A stretch of DNA of 64,000 bases. Source: Legionella micdadei. GTDB lineage: Bacteria > Pseudomonadota > Gammaproteobacteria > Legionellales > Legionellaceae. Positions 27,487-36,431 of this stretch are shown here, in pieces. Location of the stretch: assembly GCF_000953635.1 (NCBI RefSeq), contig NZ_LN614830.1:2923501-2987500 (forward strand). Reading direction: 5' to 3'. The notes beneath the pieces were generated by a model. It was not told where the DNA came from and did not search any database. It saw only the letters and a program-made list of their open reading frames with translations. The first letter of the stretch is position 1. Each line of letters begins with the position of its first letter. Position numbers and translations under genes: made by a program.

Positions 27487-27843
27487 TTAAGCAAGCGCCG
27501 CTTTTGCTTTTTCAGCAACTGCTGCGAAAGCGTGTTTATCGTACACAGCCATATCCGCCAATATCTTGCGATCTAGTTCGATCCCGGCTTTCTTCAAACC
27601 ATCAATTAAACGGCTATATGACATTCCGCACTCACGGGCTTGTGCATTAATTCGGGTAATCCACAACGCACGGAATTGACGTCTTCTCTGACGCCGATCA
27701 CGATAGGCATATTGGCCCGCTTTAATAACTGCTTGTTTGGCGACTCGGTACGTCCGGCTACGGGCACCGTAATAACCTTTGGCTTGGTCTAAAATTTTCT
27801 TATGACGTGCTTTAGCCGTCACACCACGTTTAACTCTTGGCAT
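27487..27843 (-). CDS. rplT: 50S ribosomal protein L20
   Basis: A 118-residue L20, a 23S-binding assembly protein that in many bacteria also represses the infC-rpmI-rplT transcript. [39 protein letters not shown] is the conserved basic N-terminus; [20 protein letters not shown] follows. It is 15 bases after rpmI and precedes a terminator palindrome. Length and sequence are typical. Confidence 0.98.
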   Translation of the reverse strand: MPRVKRGVTAKARHKKILDQAKGYYGARSRTYRVAKQAVIKAGQYAYRDRRQRRRQFRALWITRINAQARECGMSYSRLIDGLKKAGIELDRKILADMAVYDKHAFAAVAEKAKAALA

Positions 27844-27858
27844 CTTCGAATCCTCCCC

Positions 27859-28059
27859 TTAACTACCATGCAACATGCGTCTAGCTAAACGCGCGTCACA
27901 CTCTTTTAAAGCACCTGAAGCAACGCGTAAATGGCGTTTTTGCTTGGGTGACTTTTTAGTGAGGATATGGTTTCTGTAAGCACCACGACGCTTAACCCGG
28001 CCATTTGCTGTTTTCCGGAAGCGTTTTGCAGCTCCACTATGTGTCTTCAATTTTGGCAT
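27859..28059 (-). CDS. rpmI: 50S ribosomal protein L35
   Basis: A 66-residue basic L35. [20 protein letters not shown] and the later [15 protein letters not shown] are family hallmarks. It lies between infC and rplT in the canonical order and is of normal size. The gap to infC is 102 bases, wide enough for the L20-binding leader structures known from E. coli, but I did not resolve one. Confidence 0.97.
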   Translation of the reverse strand: MPKLKTHSGAAKRFRKTANGRVKRRGAYRNHILTKKSPKQKRHLRVASGALKECDARLARRMLHGS

Positions 28060-28161
28060 AACATTTTACTCCGCATTCACATTACTGCTAATTATGATGT
28101 AGCGCTTTCAATCAGCTCTTTTGTGGACTCATGCCCACCGAGCAAAGATATTCAACAACTA

Positions 28162-28698
28162 CTATTGCTTTTTCTTCGGCGCTAAAACCATCAACAATTG
28201 ACGACCTTCACGTTTGGCATGCTGCTCAATAACTGCATGTTCAGCAGTATCGCGTTGCAAGCGCTCCATGATTTTCATACCAATTTCCTGATGAGCCATT
28301 TCTCTACCGCGAAATCGCAGAGTGATTTTGACTTTGTCGCCATGATTTAGGAAACGGATCAGGTTGCGTAGCTTGACCTGATAATCTCCATCTTCCGTCG
28401 TTGGACGGAATTTCAGTTCTTTGACTTGAATTTGCTTCTGCTTTTTCTTTGCTTCTGCTTGTTTTTTACTCAACTCAAAGAGAAACTTACCATAATCCAT
28501 GATACGGCATACTGGAGGTTTAGCAGTGGGGGATATCTCCACCAAATCATACCCTCCTTCTTCTGCTGCACGCAGGGCTTCTCGCGTTGATACAATTCCC
28601 ACCTGATTGCCATCGACATCAATTAAGCGTACCTCAGGTACATTGATCTGTTCATTAATCCGCGCGCGATCGCCGTCACGCTTATTTGATGCACTAAT
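28162..28698 (-). CDS. infC: Translation initiation factor IF-3 (AUU start)
   Basis: Prevents premature subunit joining and checks the start codon. The 178-residue protein begins at ATT (28696-28698): [18 protein letters not shown] then [19 protein letters not shown] and [23 protein letters not shown], which match the IF-3 N-domain; the C-domain carries [17 protein letters not shown]. An internal GTG at 28602 would remove 32 conserved residues. GGAGG lies eight bases ahead of ATT. The rare AUU start is the known feedback device: IF-3 rejects its own codon when abundant. thrS lies 22 bases upstream. Confidence 0.97.
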   Translation of the reverse strand: MSASNKRDGDRARINEQINVPEVRLIDVDGNQVGIVSTREALRAAEEGGYDLVEISPTAKPPVCRIMDYGKFLFELSKKQAEAKKKQKQIQVKELKFRPTTEDGDYQVKLRNLIRFLNHGDKVKITLRFRGREMAHQEIGMKIMERLQRDTAEHAVIEQHAKREGRQLLMVLAPKKKQ

Positions 28699-28720
28699 AG
28701 TTCATTCCTCCAAATAGCTG

Positions 28721-30646
28721 TTAATCATTTTTAACACGACCTTTTGCCCCAATTTCTTTGTGCAAAACATCGCAAATTGTATCAATACTCATCACACCAA
28801 GGTCAGTACCTTCGCGAGTTCGCACGGCGACGGACTCATTTTCGACTTCTTTGTCACCAATAACGAGCAAATAAGGAACCTTTTGCATGGTGTGCTCGCG
28901 GATTTTAAAGCCAATCTTCTCATTTCTCAAGTCAAAATTTGCACGAATCCCTTGTTTTTGCAAAATATTAGTCACTTTTCGCGCAAAATCATGCTGTTTA
29001 TCACTGATTGTAAGCACAACAGCCTGCGATGGGGCTAACCAAAGCGGCAGCCGCCCAGCATAATGCTCGATTAAAATACCCATGAAACGCTCAAGTGAAC
29101 CTAAAATTGCGCGATGCAACATCACAGGGGTCTGTTTGGATCCATCTTCGGCGATGTATTGCGCACCTAATCGCTCAGGCATGGAAAAATCAACTTGTAT
29201 TGTACCACATTGCCAAATTCGACCTAAACAATCGGCTAAAGAACACTCGATTTTAGGACCATAAAATGCGCCCTCCCCTGGCGCATCTATCCACGTAATA
29301 GCGTGGCCATTCATTGCTTCTTTAAGTGCATTTTCAGCTTTATCCCAAACGGCATCGCTACCCACCCGCTTTTCTGGGCGCAAAGCCAATCGATACTTTA
29401 TTTCTGTGAAACCGAAGTCAGTATAAACTGATTTTACCAGTTCAAGCATCATCGCGACTTCAGATTGGATTTGTTCTTCAGTACAAAAGATATGCGCATC
29501 ATCCTGTACCATATTGCGAACACGCATCAAACCATGTAGAGCACCTGAAGGCTCGCAGCGATGACAATTTCCAAATTCGGCAAGACGCATTGGCAGATCG
29601 CGATAACTTCTTAATCCTTGATTATAGATCTGCACATGGCAGGGGCAATTCATTGGTTTGACCGCATATTGGCGATTCTCTGTTTCTGTAACAAACATTT
29701 CCTCACGGAAATTCTCCCAATGGCCTGATTTTTCCCATAAAATTTTATCAACAAGTTGGGGGGTTCTGATTTCTTGATATCCGTAATCAACTAGCCGATC
29801 GCGCATATATTGCTCAAGCAATTTATAAACAGTCCATCCTTTGGGATGCCAAAACACCATACCAGGTGCAATATCTTGAAAGTGAAAGAAATCAAGGGCC
29901 TTTCCAAGTTTACGATGATCGCGCTTTTCTGCTTCTTCAAGACGATACAAATAATCCGTAAGCGCTTTTTTGTCTGTCCATGCGGTTCCATAAATCCGCT
30001 GCAGCATTTCATTGCGCGCATCACCACGCCAGTAAGCGCCTGCTACCTTAGTTAGCTTAAATGCTTTAAGGCGGCCAGTTGATGGTACATGGGGGCCACG
30101 ACAAAGATCTTCAAAATCCCCTTGCTTATAAAGAGATATGACTTCACCCTTAGGAATATCAGCAATAATTTTAGCCTTGTATTCCTCACCTAAACTGCGA
30201 AAATAATCGATAGCTTCATCCCGAGGAAGCTCACGACGAAGGATTGGATAATCGGCCTTCGCCAATTCGTACATTTTTTCTTCTATACGCTCCAAATCTT
30301 CAGGTGTGAATGGTCTGCCAAAAGCAAAGTCATAATAGAATCCATCTTCAATAACAGGGCCGATAGTGACTTGCGCGCTGGGGAACAAACTTTTAACCGC
30401 TTGTGCCAATAAATGTGCGGTAGAATGCCGGATCACTTCCAAGCTTTCTTTTTCTTGTTTCTCGGTAATAATCACTAATTCACAATCGTGAGAAATGGTA
30501 TAGCTTGTATCAACTAAATCCCCATCTACACGACCTGCGAGAGCTGCTTTGGCCAAGCCAGGACTGATACTTTGAGCCACATCATGAATAGTTATGGGGT
30601 GCTCAAAATGTTTGACGCTTCCGTCTGGTAATTTAATATTTGGCAT
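28721..30646 (-). CDS. thrS: Threonyl-tRNA synthetase
   Basis: Charges tRNA-Thr and edits mischarged Ser. The 641-residue protein has the TGS domain (1-62), the editing N2 domain with [12 protein letters not shown] and GFYYDFAF, a class II core with motif 2 [17 protein letters not shown], and a C-terminal anticodon-binding domain (about 535-635). Catalytic zinc ligands are within NCPCHVQIY and later His residues. ATG at 30646 has GGAGGGACAAAG ahead; an in-frame start nine codons earlier is less likely. Classical thrS-infC-rpmI-rplT-pheST-ihfA order follows. Confidence 0.98.
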   Translation of the reverse strand: MPNIKLPDGSVKHFEHPITIHDVAQSISPGLAKAALAGRVDGDLVDTSYTISHDCELVIITEKQEKESLEVIRHSTAHLLAQAVKSLFPSAQVTIGPVIEDGFYYDFAFGRPFTPEDLERIEEKMYELAKADYPILRRELPRDEAIDYFRSLGEEYKAKIIADIPKGEVISLYKQGDFEDLCRGPHVPSTGRLKAFKLTKVAGAYWRGDARNEMLQRIYGTAWTDKKALTDYLYRLEEAEKRDHRKLGKALDFFHFQDIAPGMVFWHPKGWTVYKLLEQYMRDRLVDYGYQEIRTPQLVDKILWEKSGHWENFREEMFVTETENRQYAVKPMNCPCHVQIYNQGLRSYRDLPMRLAEFGNCHRCEPSGALHGLMRVRNMVQDDAHIFCTEEQIQSEVAMMLELVKSVYTDFGFTEIKYRLALRPEKRVGSDAVWDKAENALKEAMNGHAITWIDAPGEGAFYGPKIECSLADCLGRIWQCGTIQVDFSMPERLGAQYIAEDGSKQTPVMLHRAILGSLERFMGILIEHYAGRLPLWLAPSQAVVLTISDKQHDFARKVTNILQKQGIRANFDLRNEKIGFKIREHTMQKVPYLLVIGDKEVENESVAVRTREGTDLGVMSIDTICDVLHKEIGAKGRVKND

Positions 30647-30696
30647 CTTTGTCCCTCCATCCCCCAAGCCCACATAAATATTAATGATTCTATGAG

Positions 30697-30720
30697 AAAA
30701 AAAAACCCTGCGCAGCAGGG
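30697..30720 (-). terminator. Terminator after tRNA-Val, just upstream of thrS
   Basis: On the minus strand CCCTGC-TGC-GCAGGG (stem 30706-30720) is followed by nine T residues, five bases after the tRNA 3' end and about 50 bases before the thrS start. The short gap leaves little room for a separate thrS promoter. Confidence 0.85.
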
Positions 30721-30725
30721 TTATT

Positions 30726-30800
30726 TGGTAGGCACGAGTGGGATCGAACCACCGACCACCACCATGTCAAGGTGGTGCTCTACCACTGAGCTACGTGCCT
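30726..30800 (-). tRNA. tRNA-Val, anticodon GAC
   Basis: A 75-base tRNA with encoded CCA. Acceptor arms AGGCACG and CGTGCCT pair fully, the D arm has AGCTCAGTGGTAGAGC, the anticodon stem is CCACC/GGTGG with loop TTGACAT giving GAC, and the T arm contains the GGTTCGATCC loop. It reads the valine codon GUC and GUU. Directly followed by a terminator. Confidence 0.95.
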
Positions 30801-30930
30801 AGTATTCGTTCTACCATGTGAAATGGCGATGATTATATAGAAGCTGAGATCACAAAGCAATAACTACTAAGGAAGATGTCTGATTAATCATAGTAAACAC
30901 CTATGATGGTCAATAACCCTTTATTAATAG

Positions 30931-31100
30931 AAAAAAAGAGAGGCTTGAATGGAAGTTATATCGATTCAAGCCACAGAATTTTGCGAGGTTAACTGCTAAG
31001 GTTAAACCACTCTTTCCTTAATTTGGACTCACCTGTAAAGACAATGTTCCATCGGGCCTTACAGTAAATAGACTCTAGCTTGAAACTGTCCCTTAGTTTC
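30931..31100 (-). ncRNA. Candidate structured small RNA (about 170 nt) with GGA motifs
   Basis: Read on the minus strand, a promoter at 31107-31135 is followed by three inverted repeats: GAAACT/AGTTTC at 31082-31100 with loop AAGGGAC, CTGTAA/TTACAG at 31033-31064, and TAAGG/CCTTA at 30997-31020. It ends in a hairpin GGCTTGAAT/ATTCAAGCC (30942-30972) and a seven-T run. Three A-N-GGA motifs (AGGGA, ATGGA, AAGGA) recall CsrA/Rsm-binding RNAs; the first sits in a hairpin loop. No frame of useful size is present. Nothing identifies it as RsmY or RsmZ. Confidence 0.5.
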
Positions 31101-31106
31101 GCATGA

Positions 31107-31135
31107 ATTATTACATAGCGATTTCACATTTGCAA
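31107..31135 (-). promoter_or_regulatory. Promoter for the candidate small RNA
   Basis: Minus strand: TTGCAA (-35) and AATAAT (-10) with a 17-base spacer and a TGT immediately before the -10, i.e. an extended -10 of the TGn type. A transcription start about seven bases downstream falls at the first hairpin. Confidence 0.5.
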
Positions 31136-31136
31136 C

Positions 31137-31166
31137 AATTAATTTCTAAAAGAAACTAATTGTTTC
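31137..31166. promoter_or_regulatory. Overlapping palindromes between small RNA and XRE gene
   Basis: AATTAATTTCT and AGAAACTAATT, separated by AAA (31137-31161), form an inverted repeat with one mismatch per arm. A second perfect repeat GAAAC-TAATT-GTTTC overlaps it at 31152-31166. They adjoin the -35 of the candidate small RNA and lie 77 bases before the XRE start codon, a reasonable operator position for autoregulation. Confidence 0.45.
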
Positions 31167-31242
31167 GTTTAATCTGTAATTTGCACGATTTAAAACACTT
31201 TGTTACCATTTGTGTAATTTACTTTTTTGAATCTCTGCATCC

Positions 31243-31716
31243 ATGGAGAAAGTTGACTTAACAAAACAGTTTGCTTACCGTTTACGTGATGCAATGATTG
31301 CTGCGGGATTCAATTCACAGCGTTCGACATCTGGCGTTTGTATTCATAAGTTAGCTGAAATTACTGGTTATTCGGTACAAATATGCCGGAAGTATCTTCG
31401 TGGAGAGGCAATTCCTGAGCCAGTTAAGCTCGTTGAAATTGCAGCGAAACTAAATGTTTCGCCAGGTTGGCTACTATTTGGTGACAGTCATAGCGACGAT
31501 GCGACCTCTGGAAATAAAGTAACTATTACGAAGAATTTGCTTCTCTATATTCTCACTCATGCTGCAAAACTATATAATATGCCTCACTTAGGAAAAGAAA
31601 CTCCTGGCTTTCTTCTTGACTTAATTAACGATGTAAGTCAAATCAATGCCAGCGAAGAGCAATCCAAAAAAATTATCGACCTGGCTTTATCATCAATAAA
31701 GCACTTTAGTCATTAA
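31243..31716 (+). CDS. XRE-family transcriptional regulator
   Basis: A 157-residue protein with an N-terminal XRE helix-turn-helix (about 8-72): IHKLAEITGYSVQICRKYLRGEAIPEPVKLVEIAAKLNVSPGWLLFGD, with recognition helix after the turn. The C-terminal half is helical and lacks a recognised ligand domain. It starts 77 bases after paired palindromes and faces away from the candidate small RNA. It is followed 25 bases later by a small unrecognised gene and an MFS symporter, possibly its targets. The family is sure; the effector is unknown. Confidence 0.85.
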   Translation: MEKVDLTKQFAYRLRDAMIAAGFNSQRSTSGVCIHKLAEITGYSVQICRKYLRGEAIPEPVKLVEIAAKLNVSPGWLLFGDSHSDDATSGNKVTITKNLLLYILTHAAKLYNMPHLGKETPGFLLDLINDVSQINASEEQSKKIIDLALSSIKHFSH

Positions 31717-31741
31717 CATGGAGCCTGTTTGAGAGTCAGTA

Positions 31742-32293
31742 ATGGAAACTAATTGCATAGACGCAGTACCCCACCCGCAATTACTGGAGGCTCTTTTTGC
31801 CTTCAGATCCAGAGTATCAAGTGTGTTCAGAGATGTACTGGGCATTCATGAAATTAGCCACATGGCCATATCGCGGATCGATAGAAAACATAAGATACTT
31901 AGTTTTTCCTCTACTCCTGCCATGGAGTTTAACTTATTTAGCAGTAACCTTTGGCGTTACGACAAGTCCTATCACACGGCTTGGTATAGTGCTTGCGGCC
32001 AAGCTAATTGGCAATCCTTATATAGTCCAGAGCGATATGACGAGCTTTACTATTTAAAACAGATTAAACACTGCTATCCGATTGGCTACTCCTTGGCTGC
32101 GAAGTTGGAAAATGATTTTTTTATTTATTCTTTAGCAAGCAGCCGCTCCTGTGATCGCACTCGTGAGTTGTTTGCAAGCCAACACGAAGACTTCTACAAA
32201 ATAGGGCAGTATTGTTCCAGTATGCTCAGCCATCTCTTTCAGGAATATGATTGCTTGCCTCAAACACAGGTTGAATATGAAACATCAAACTAA
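31742..32293 (+). CDS. Unrecognised soluble protein, possible sensor-domain fold
   Basis: A 183-residue protein without signal peptide or membrane segment. It is rich in aromatic and Cys residues, with a WRYDKSYHTAWYSACGQ stretch followed by YPIGYSLAAKLENDFFIYSLASS. The order of a first strand pair, aromatic helix and late strand pair is loosely like the ligand-binding half of LuxR-type proteins, with no HTH. Its last 17 bases overlap the MFS gene, so the two products are likely to function together, perhaps as a cytoplasmic sensor or regulator of transport. This is inference. Confidence 0.6.
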   Translation: METNCIDAVPHPQLLEALFAFRSRVSSVFRDVLGIHEISHMAISRIDRKHKILSFSSTPAMEFNLFSSNLWRYDKSYHTAWYSACGQANWQSLYSPERYDELYYLKQIKHCYPIGYSLAAKLENDFFIYSLASSRSCDRTRELFASQHEDFYKIGQYCSSMLSHLFQEYDCLPQTQVEYETSN

Positions 32294-33623
32294 AATTATT
32301 TTAGGTGGCTTCATGGGGAATGTTGTTGAAGCGTATGACATCTCGATCTGCTATTTCCTATCAGCTGAACTCTCACGAGTGTTAATAGGCGATAACCAAG
32401 GGAATCCCACCGTTATTTTATCTCTCATTTTTCTCGCTTACTTAGCCAAACCTGTCGGGGCTTTCATTTTAGGACTCTTATCTGACCTCTATGGACGAAA
32501 AAACGTGTTGATGTGCTCTATTTTAATCATGGGATTATCAACTGTGCTCATTGGTTTAATTCCTAAATACCAGCAAATCGGTTTTTTTTCTGCCGGGTTA
32601 TTACTTACTTTCAGAATAATCCAGAGCATGGCGTTAGGTTCCGAATTTTTAAACTCAGCCTCTTTTTTGGTAGAAAGCGGCAGTAATGAGCGACGTGGCT
32701 TTCGCGGATGTTGGCCATCAGTAGGGGTAAAAGCGGGCTACCTTCTTGCTTCCACCGTTGTCGAAATGACTCATGCACTGGGTAATACTTATCTCTTTAC
32801 TCAAGACTGGTTATGGCGAATCCCATTCTTACTGGCAATATTTACTACACTGGTTGGTTCATATATCCGTTATAGAATGCCTGAGAGTTTAGCTTATATC
32901 ATGTATTATGCGGAACGAGTAAAGCCAACAACTCGAGCAATTTATAGTCAATCCCTGGACTTCGTAAAGAGAAATCCTTTCATGTTTAACTACGCTTTTT
33001 TTGCCAGTTTTTTGTCTGTTGCTACCGGGTTTTTCTTCTATCTCTACATTCCTTTGCATGCCGCTCAATACTCGCATGTCTCGCGAACCTTCATTGTCAT
33101 GTCGACTATGTCATCGCTTACCTTTGTCACTATTCTTATTCCCCTTTTTGGATGGTTCTCAGACAAACAAGATCGCCTAAAAATGTTAGCGTGGGCAACA
33201 ACTGGATTTTTGGTTCTTTCTTATCCTTTTATGTACGCCGTCAATTATGGTCATCCAAACAGTTTTCTCCTGATGCAGATGTTAATCTCTGTTCCTTGTG
33301 CCTGCTACTATAGTGTGTCTTCTGTTCTCCTCACCGAACTGTTCCCCCTACAAATCCGTTGTACCGCCCTATCTATCGTATTTTCAGTAGCCGCTAGCCT
33401 CGCATCCGGATTGCCGCCCCTTATATCTGATTATTTAGCCCGAAAAACTCATCTCCCTAGCTCACCGTGCCTTATTATGATTGGCCTTGCATGCATTGTG
33501 CTAATTAATGTAAGTATTTTAGCGAAACGATATCGGCTGCAAAAGAATCAATACGACATCGTTTCTCTCCATGAGGAAGAACCGCAATTTGCTATCCACT
33601 ATCAGAAGCCTTTTACGAGTTAA
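32277..33623 (+). CDS. MFS transporter, metabolite:H+ symporter type
   Basis: A 448-residue protein with 12 predicted helices. GNVVEAYDISICYFLSAEL, then LAKPVGAFILGLLSDLYGRKNVL (the MFS loop 2-3 signature) and RIIQSMALGSEFLNSASFLVES are characteristic of the MHS subfamily (ProP, KgtP, shikimate transporters). The ATG at 32277 is chosen because an upstream in-frame ATG at 32247 lies deep within the preceding gene. Substrates of the family include osmolytes and dicarboxylates; the one here cannot be told. Third gene of the XRE-sensor-MFS unit. Confidence 0.85.
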   Translation: MKHQTKIILGGFMGNVVEAYDISICYFLSAELSRVLIGDNQGNPTVILSLIFLAYLAKPVGAFILGLLSDLYGRKNVLMCSILIMGLSTVLIGLIPKYQQIGFFSAGLLLTFRIIQSMALGSEFLNSASFLVESGSNERRGFRGCWPSVGVKAGYLLASTVVEMTHALGNTYLFTQDWLWRIPFLLAIFTTLVGSYIRYRMPESLAYIMYYAERVKPTTRAIYSQSLDFVKRNPFMFNYAFFASFLSVATGFFFYLYIPLHAAQYSHVSRTFIVMSTMSSLTFVTILIPLFGWFSDKQDRLKMLAWATTGFLVLSYPFMYAVNYGHPNSFLLMQMLISVPCACYYSVSSVLLTELFPLQIRCTALSIVFSVAASLASGLPPLISDYLARKTHLPSSPCLIMIGLACIVLINVSILAKRYRLQKNQYDIVSLHEEEPQFAIHYQKPFTS

Positions 33624-33672
33624 TTGAAATAGGATGGATTGGGTAACAGATAAATGATAATAGACTTTTTTT

Positions 33673-33700
33673 GATCCTGGCCTATCTAGCGACCAGGATC
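33673..33700. repeat. Inverted repeat after the MFS gene
   Basis: GATCCTGG and CCAGGATC are perfect 8-base arms with 12 bases between. A T run precedes rather than follows it on the plus strand, so it is not a canonical terminator, but it lies between converging genes and may still act as one. Confidence 0.4.
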
Positions 33701-33714
33701 AGTGATCTGTTTAT

Positions 33715-33927
33715 TTATACAGTGACAGTTTCTTTATGGAATTCGGGAATATTTAGTTGAGATTCGCTGTGACGATCAAGAATGTGGCAAGAATTTTGAC
33801 GCTTTACAGGATCTTTCTCCTTAGCACATTGTTCTTGAAACATATCTATTGTTCTATTGGGAGGGACATTAGCAGCAAATGATAATACTGGAATTAACAA
33901 ACCCATTACTAATGCTAATTTTTTCAT
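33715..33927 (-). CDS. Small secreted protein of unknown function
   Basis: A 70-residue protein with a clear signal peptide (MKKLALVMGLLIPVLSFAA). The 51-residue mature chain is polar and has two Cys residues (QCAKEKD and NSCHIL), which could form one disulfide. No domain recognised. It converges with the MFS gene, 90 bases apart. Short, but signal peptide and composition make it credible. Confidence 0.65.
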   Translation of the reverse strand: MKKLALVMGLLIPVLSFAANVPPNRTIDMFQEQCAKEKDPVKRQNSCHILDRHSESQLNIPEFHKETVTV

Positions 33928-34151
33928 TCAATACCCTTTTGTTAAGTTAGGACTTAAAGCACTGAAAAAACCGCAATCCATCGTTTTTTCAAATGCGCTT
34001 GACTACTTTTTCCGTTTGTTATGGGGAATTTACTTTATCGTTTACCTACAGATCCCGCAAACTCAGAGAACATGCGGCTTCCCCTATTAACTGGCGCATT
34101 ATAACACAATAATATGATTTTTCCCAATTGTGAAGATTTGAAAACAGATTC

Positions 34152-34574
34152 TTACGCTTCAGTGGAAAACAATATTAAAGCGATAATCGCGAAAATCATT
34201 CCTAACGTTTGTCGTATCGTAATACCCTGTTTGAGAAACACTATGCATAAGATTAAAGTAATCAAAGGATACATTGAGGTAATTAACACGACAGGCATTG
34301 CTGGGCCTTTACGCAATGCTAAAATGAAAAAAATACAAGCAATGCCACTAGCTAATCCATTCAATAATCCATAGACGCTACCTTTTGCCGAAAGTTCTGG
34401 CTTAAAGTCAAGCAAGGCCAACGCTAACACACCAGAGATTAAGACCCCAAGACTCGAATAAAACGTAATGGATAGAGGATTTATAAAACTGGATGCTCTA
34501 GCCCCCCAATATCCCCATGCTCCATATAATACAAGAGCAATGATTGAGGGATAATACCAACCACTAATAGCCAT
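34152..34574 (-). CDS. EamA/DMT-superfamily small membrane protein
   Basis: A 140-residue protein with about five hydrophobic helices, corresponding to one EamA half-unit: a WGARASSF start, a SVYGLLNGLASGIACIFFILALRKGPAMPVV helix pair and a last ITIRQTLGMIFAIIALIL helix. DMT transporters with one repeat work as homodimers. A longer frame to 34637 exists, but the ATG at 34574 gives a better N-terminus (MAISGWYYPS) and the extra 21 residues look non-native. Substrate unknown. No operon partner in the same direction. Confidence 0.7.
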   Translation of the reverse strand: MAISGWYYPSIIALVLYGAWGYWGARASSFINPLSITFYSSLGVLISGVLALALLDFKPELSAKGSVYGLLNGLASGIACIFFILALRKGPAMPVVLITSMYPLITLILCIVFLKQGITIRQTLGMIFAIIALILFSTEA

Positions 34575-34716
34575 TATTAAACTTCTAGAGTTAAAAGAAC
34601 ACTGAGAATAACCGCGCGATGAGAAAAATAAAACCACTTCCAGTTAAAAAATATGGATAACCAAACTAATCTATAGCTTTATTCCCCCGCGTCCATGGAT
34701 AGCGAAACAGTTCCTA

Positions 34717-35835
34717 TCAATTCGTGTTTTGATCCCCTTTTTGGGTTGACATAACCTGCTTAAAAACTTGTTTTGCTATTTTTTTCAAAGGGACATGATT
34801 AGTATTTGCCAAAATTATAATACTAACCTGATCATCAATATGACGAACAATCCAACTGCTATATCCTCTTATTGCTCCATTCTTGAAAGCAACCAGTTTG
34901 TCATGATCGTAAGAGACTTGCCAACCTAAAGCCCATGCCCAATCTTTATGCCCAGCAGGTTGGCCATTTTTTAAGAAAGTTGGGCTCCACAGTTGTTTGT
35001 AAGACGAAGGTGATAATAATTGTCCAGCACTCATAGCAGCATCAAACCTGGCCATATCGGTAATCGAAGAAACAATACCCCCTGATCCCCACATTTGTTG
35101 CCAGGGCTTTTTATTTGGATTTGGCTCGATTACCCCATTGTTAACCTGATAACCAGTAGCTAACCCTGCAGGAAATAAAGTGGGGGGAAAACCAGTCTGA
35201 TTCATCCCCAGCGGTTGAAAAATAGTGTTCTGAAAAAAATCACTCAAGGATTGATGACTAACATTTTCAATAACACGATCAAGCACAATGTAACCAAAAT
35301 TATTATATTTTATACCCGTACCAGGCGTAAACTGCATCGGCTTTTGCGCCATTGTTTGCCAAATTTGCTCCCAAGGCAAATACGGTCCTTGATGTTGTGG
35401 AATACCGCTCGAGTGAGAAAGTAACTGGCGAATAGTGACAGCCTGCCATGCTTGTGGAGCTTTAGGAATATATTGAAGCACAGAGTCGTCAAGATTTATC
35501 TTCCCTTGTTGAACTAACATCATTATTGCAAATGCGGTAATCACTTTAGAAACCGAACCAATTGCAAATAAGGTATCTTTCCCTACTGGCTGCTGCGATT
35601 GAACATCTGCATAGCCATAGCCTTTTAATAAGGTAGGTTTACCCTTTTGCAGCACAGCGATCGCAAGCCCAGGAATGCTATAAAGTTTCATGTTTGTGGC
35701 TACAATCTGATCGACTTGCTGCTCTAGTTGTCCCGATTGCGCAGCGGAATCACTCGGAGTTGAACTATTGGCTGAGTGTAAAGAGAAAAGGAGTGTTAAT
35801 ATAACTAAAAAATATTGAAATCCTTTTATTCCCAT
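34717..35835 (-). CDS. Class C beta-lactamase-fold serine hydrolase
   Basis: A 372-residue exported protein. Catalytic motif SVSK (Ser94, Lys97) within AIGSVSKVITAF, YNN (about Y187) and a third-box variant KNGA instead of KTG place it in the beta-lactamase family (class C/DD-peptidase/esterase group). GYGYADVQSQQPV precedes as in esterase EstB-like proteins. The signal peptide is residues 1-24. Because the third box is not KTG, esterase or peptidase activity is as likely as beta-lactam hydrolysis. Monocistronic. Confidence 0.88.
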   Translation of the reverse strand: MGIKGFQYFLVILTLLFSLHSANSSTPSDSAAQSGQLEQQVDQIVATNMKLYSIPGLAIAVLQKGKPTLLKGYGYADVQSQQPVGKDTLFAIGSVSKVITAFAIMMLVQQGKINLDDSVLQYIPKAPQAWQAVTIRQLLSHSSGIPQHQGPYLPWEQIWQTMAQKPMQFTPGTGIKYNNFGYIVLDRVIENVSHQSLSDFFQNTIFQPLGMNQTGFPPTLFPAGLATGYQVNNGVIEPNPNKKPWQQMWGSGGIVSSITDMARFDAAMSAGQLLSPSSYKQLWSPTFLKNGQPAGHKDWAWALGWQVSYDHDKLVAFKNGAIRGYSSWIVRHIDDQVSIIILANTNHVPLKKIAKQVFKQVMSTQKGDQNTN

Positions 35836-35950
35836 AATTTAGCACCACCTATTTCGAGTAAACAGAAAAAGTGATTTAAAATGCATCACTACTTACTGTG
35901 AACAAGGAAAGTCTGGATTACGTAATCAAAGTAACTCACATGGGCTCACA

Positions 35951-36313
35951 CTAAAATTCTTCCCTCATTTTCGATATCTTCTCAAGACTTTGTTTAAATC
36001 CTTCGCGCAACGAATCTAAATTTTCGCGATTCATCTCTGCAAATTCACTGCTAGTTAGTCCATCCTCAAGAACCGTGTTTACCAGATTTTTTATTCCGCT
36101 AATTGCTTTTTTTATTTCTTCACTTAAAAGAAGTAATTGTTCTTTACGCTCCTCTTTCAACTCCAATTCATCCCCATCAATCGCTTCAAGTTTTACGTTA
36201 ATTTCTGCTAGGAATCCCTTCAATTTCTGATCCAACCGCAGAATATTATCATGCAAATCTTTATCGACCGCGTTTATAAATAGGAACGGTTTTCCTGATT
36301 GCGTTTCAACCAT
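35951..36313 (-). CDS. Coiled-coil protein of unknown function
   Basis: A 120-residue, highly charged protein with heptad-like leucine spacing across about residues 20-115 (KLKGFLAEINVKLEAI, EQLLLLSEEIKKAISGI, NLVNTVLED, SLEKISKMREEF). No signal or membrane segment, and no recognised family. The acidic-polar C-terminus (KISKMREEF) is not a clear secretion signal. It may act as a scaffold or a small effector, but nothing beyond coiled-coil content is supported. Confidence 0.6.
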   Translation of the reverse strand: MVETQSGKPFLFINAVDKDLHDNILRLDQKLKGFLAEINVKLEAIDGDELELKEERKEQLLLLSEEIKKAISGIKNLVNTVLEDGLTSSEFAEMNRENLDSLREGFKQSLEKISKMREEF

Positions 36314-36431
36314 TTATCACTACTCCGAGATGATGATTCAATTTTATTATAATCCTAGCGCTTAACGAACTATTTCGCCAGCTAGATAAAGAATGGTATG
36401 ATTCCCATTTTTTGAACACTAAGCAAAATTT

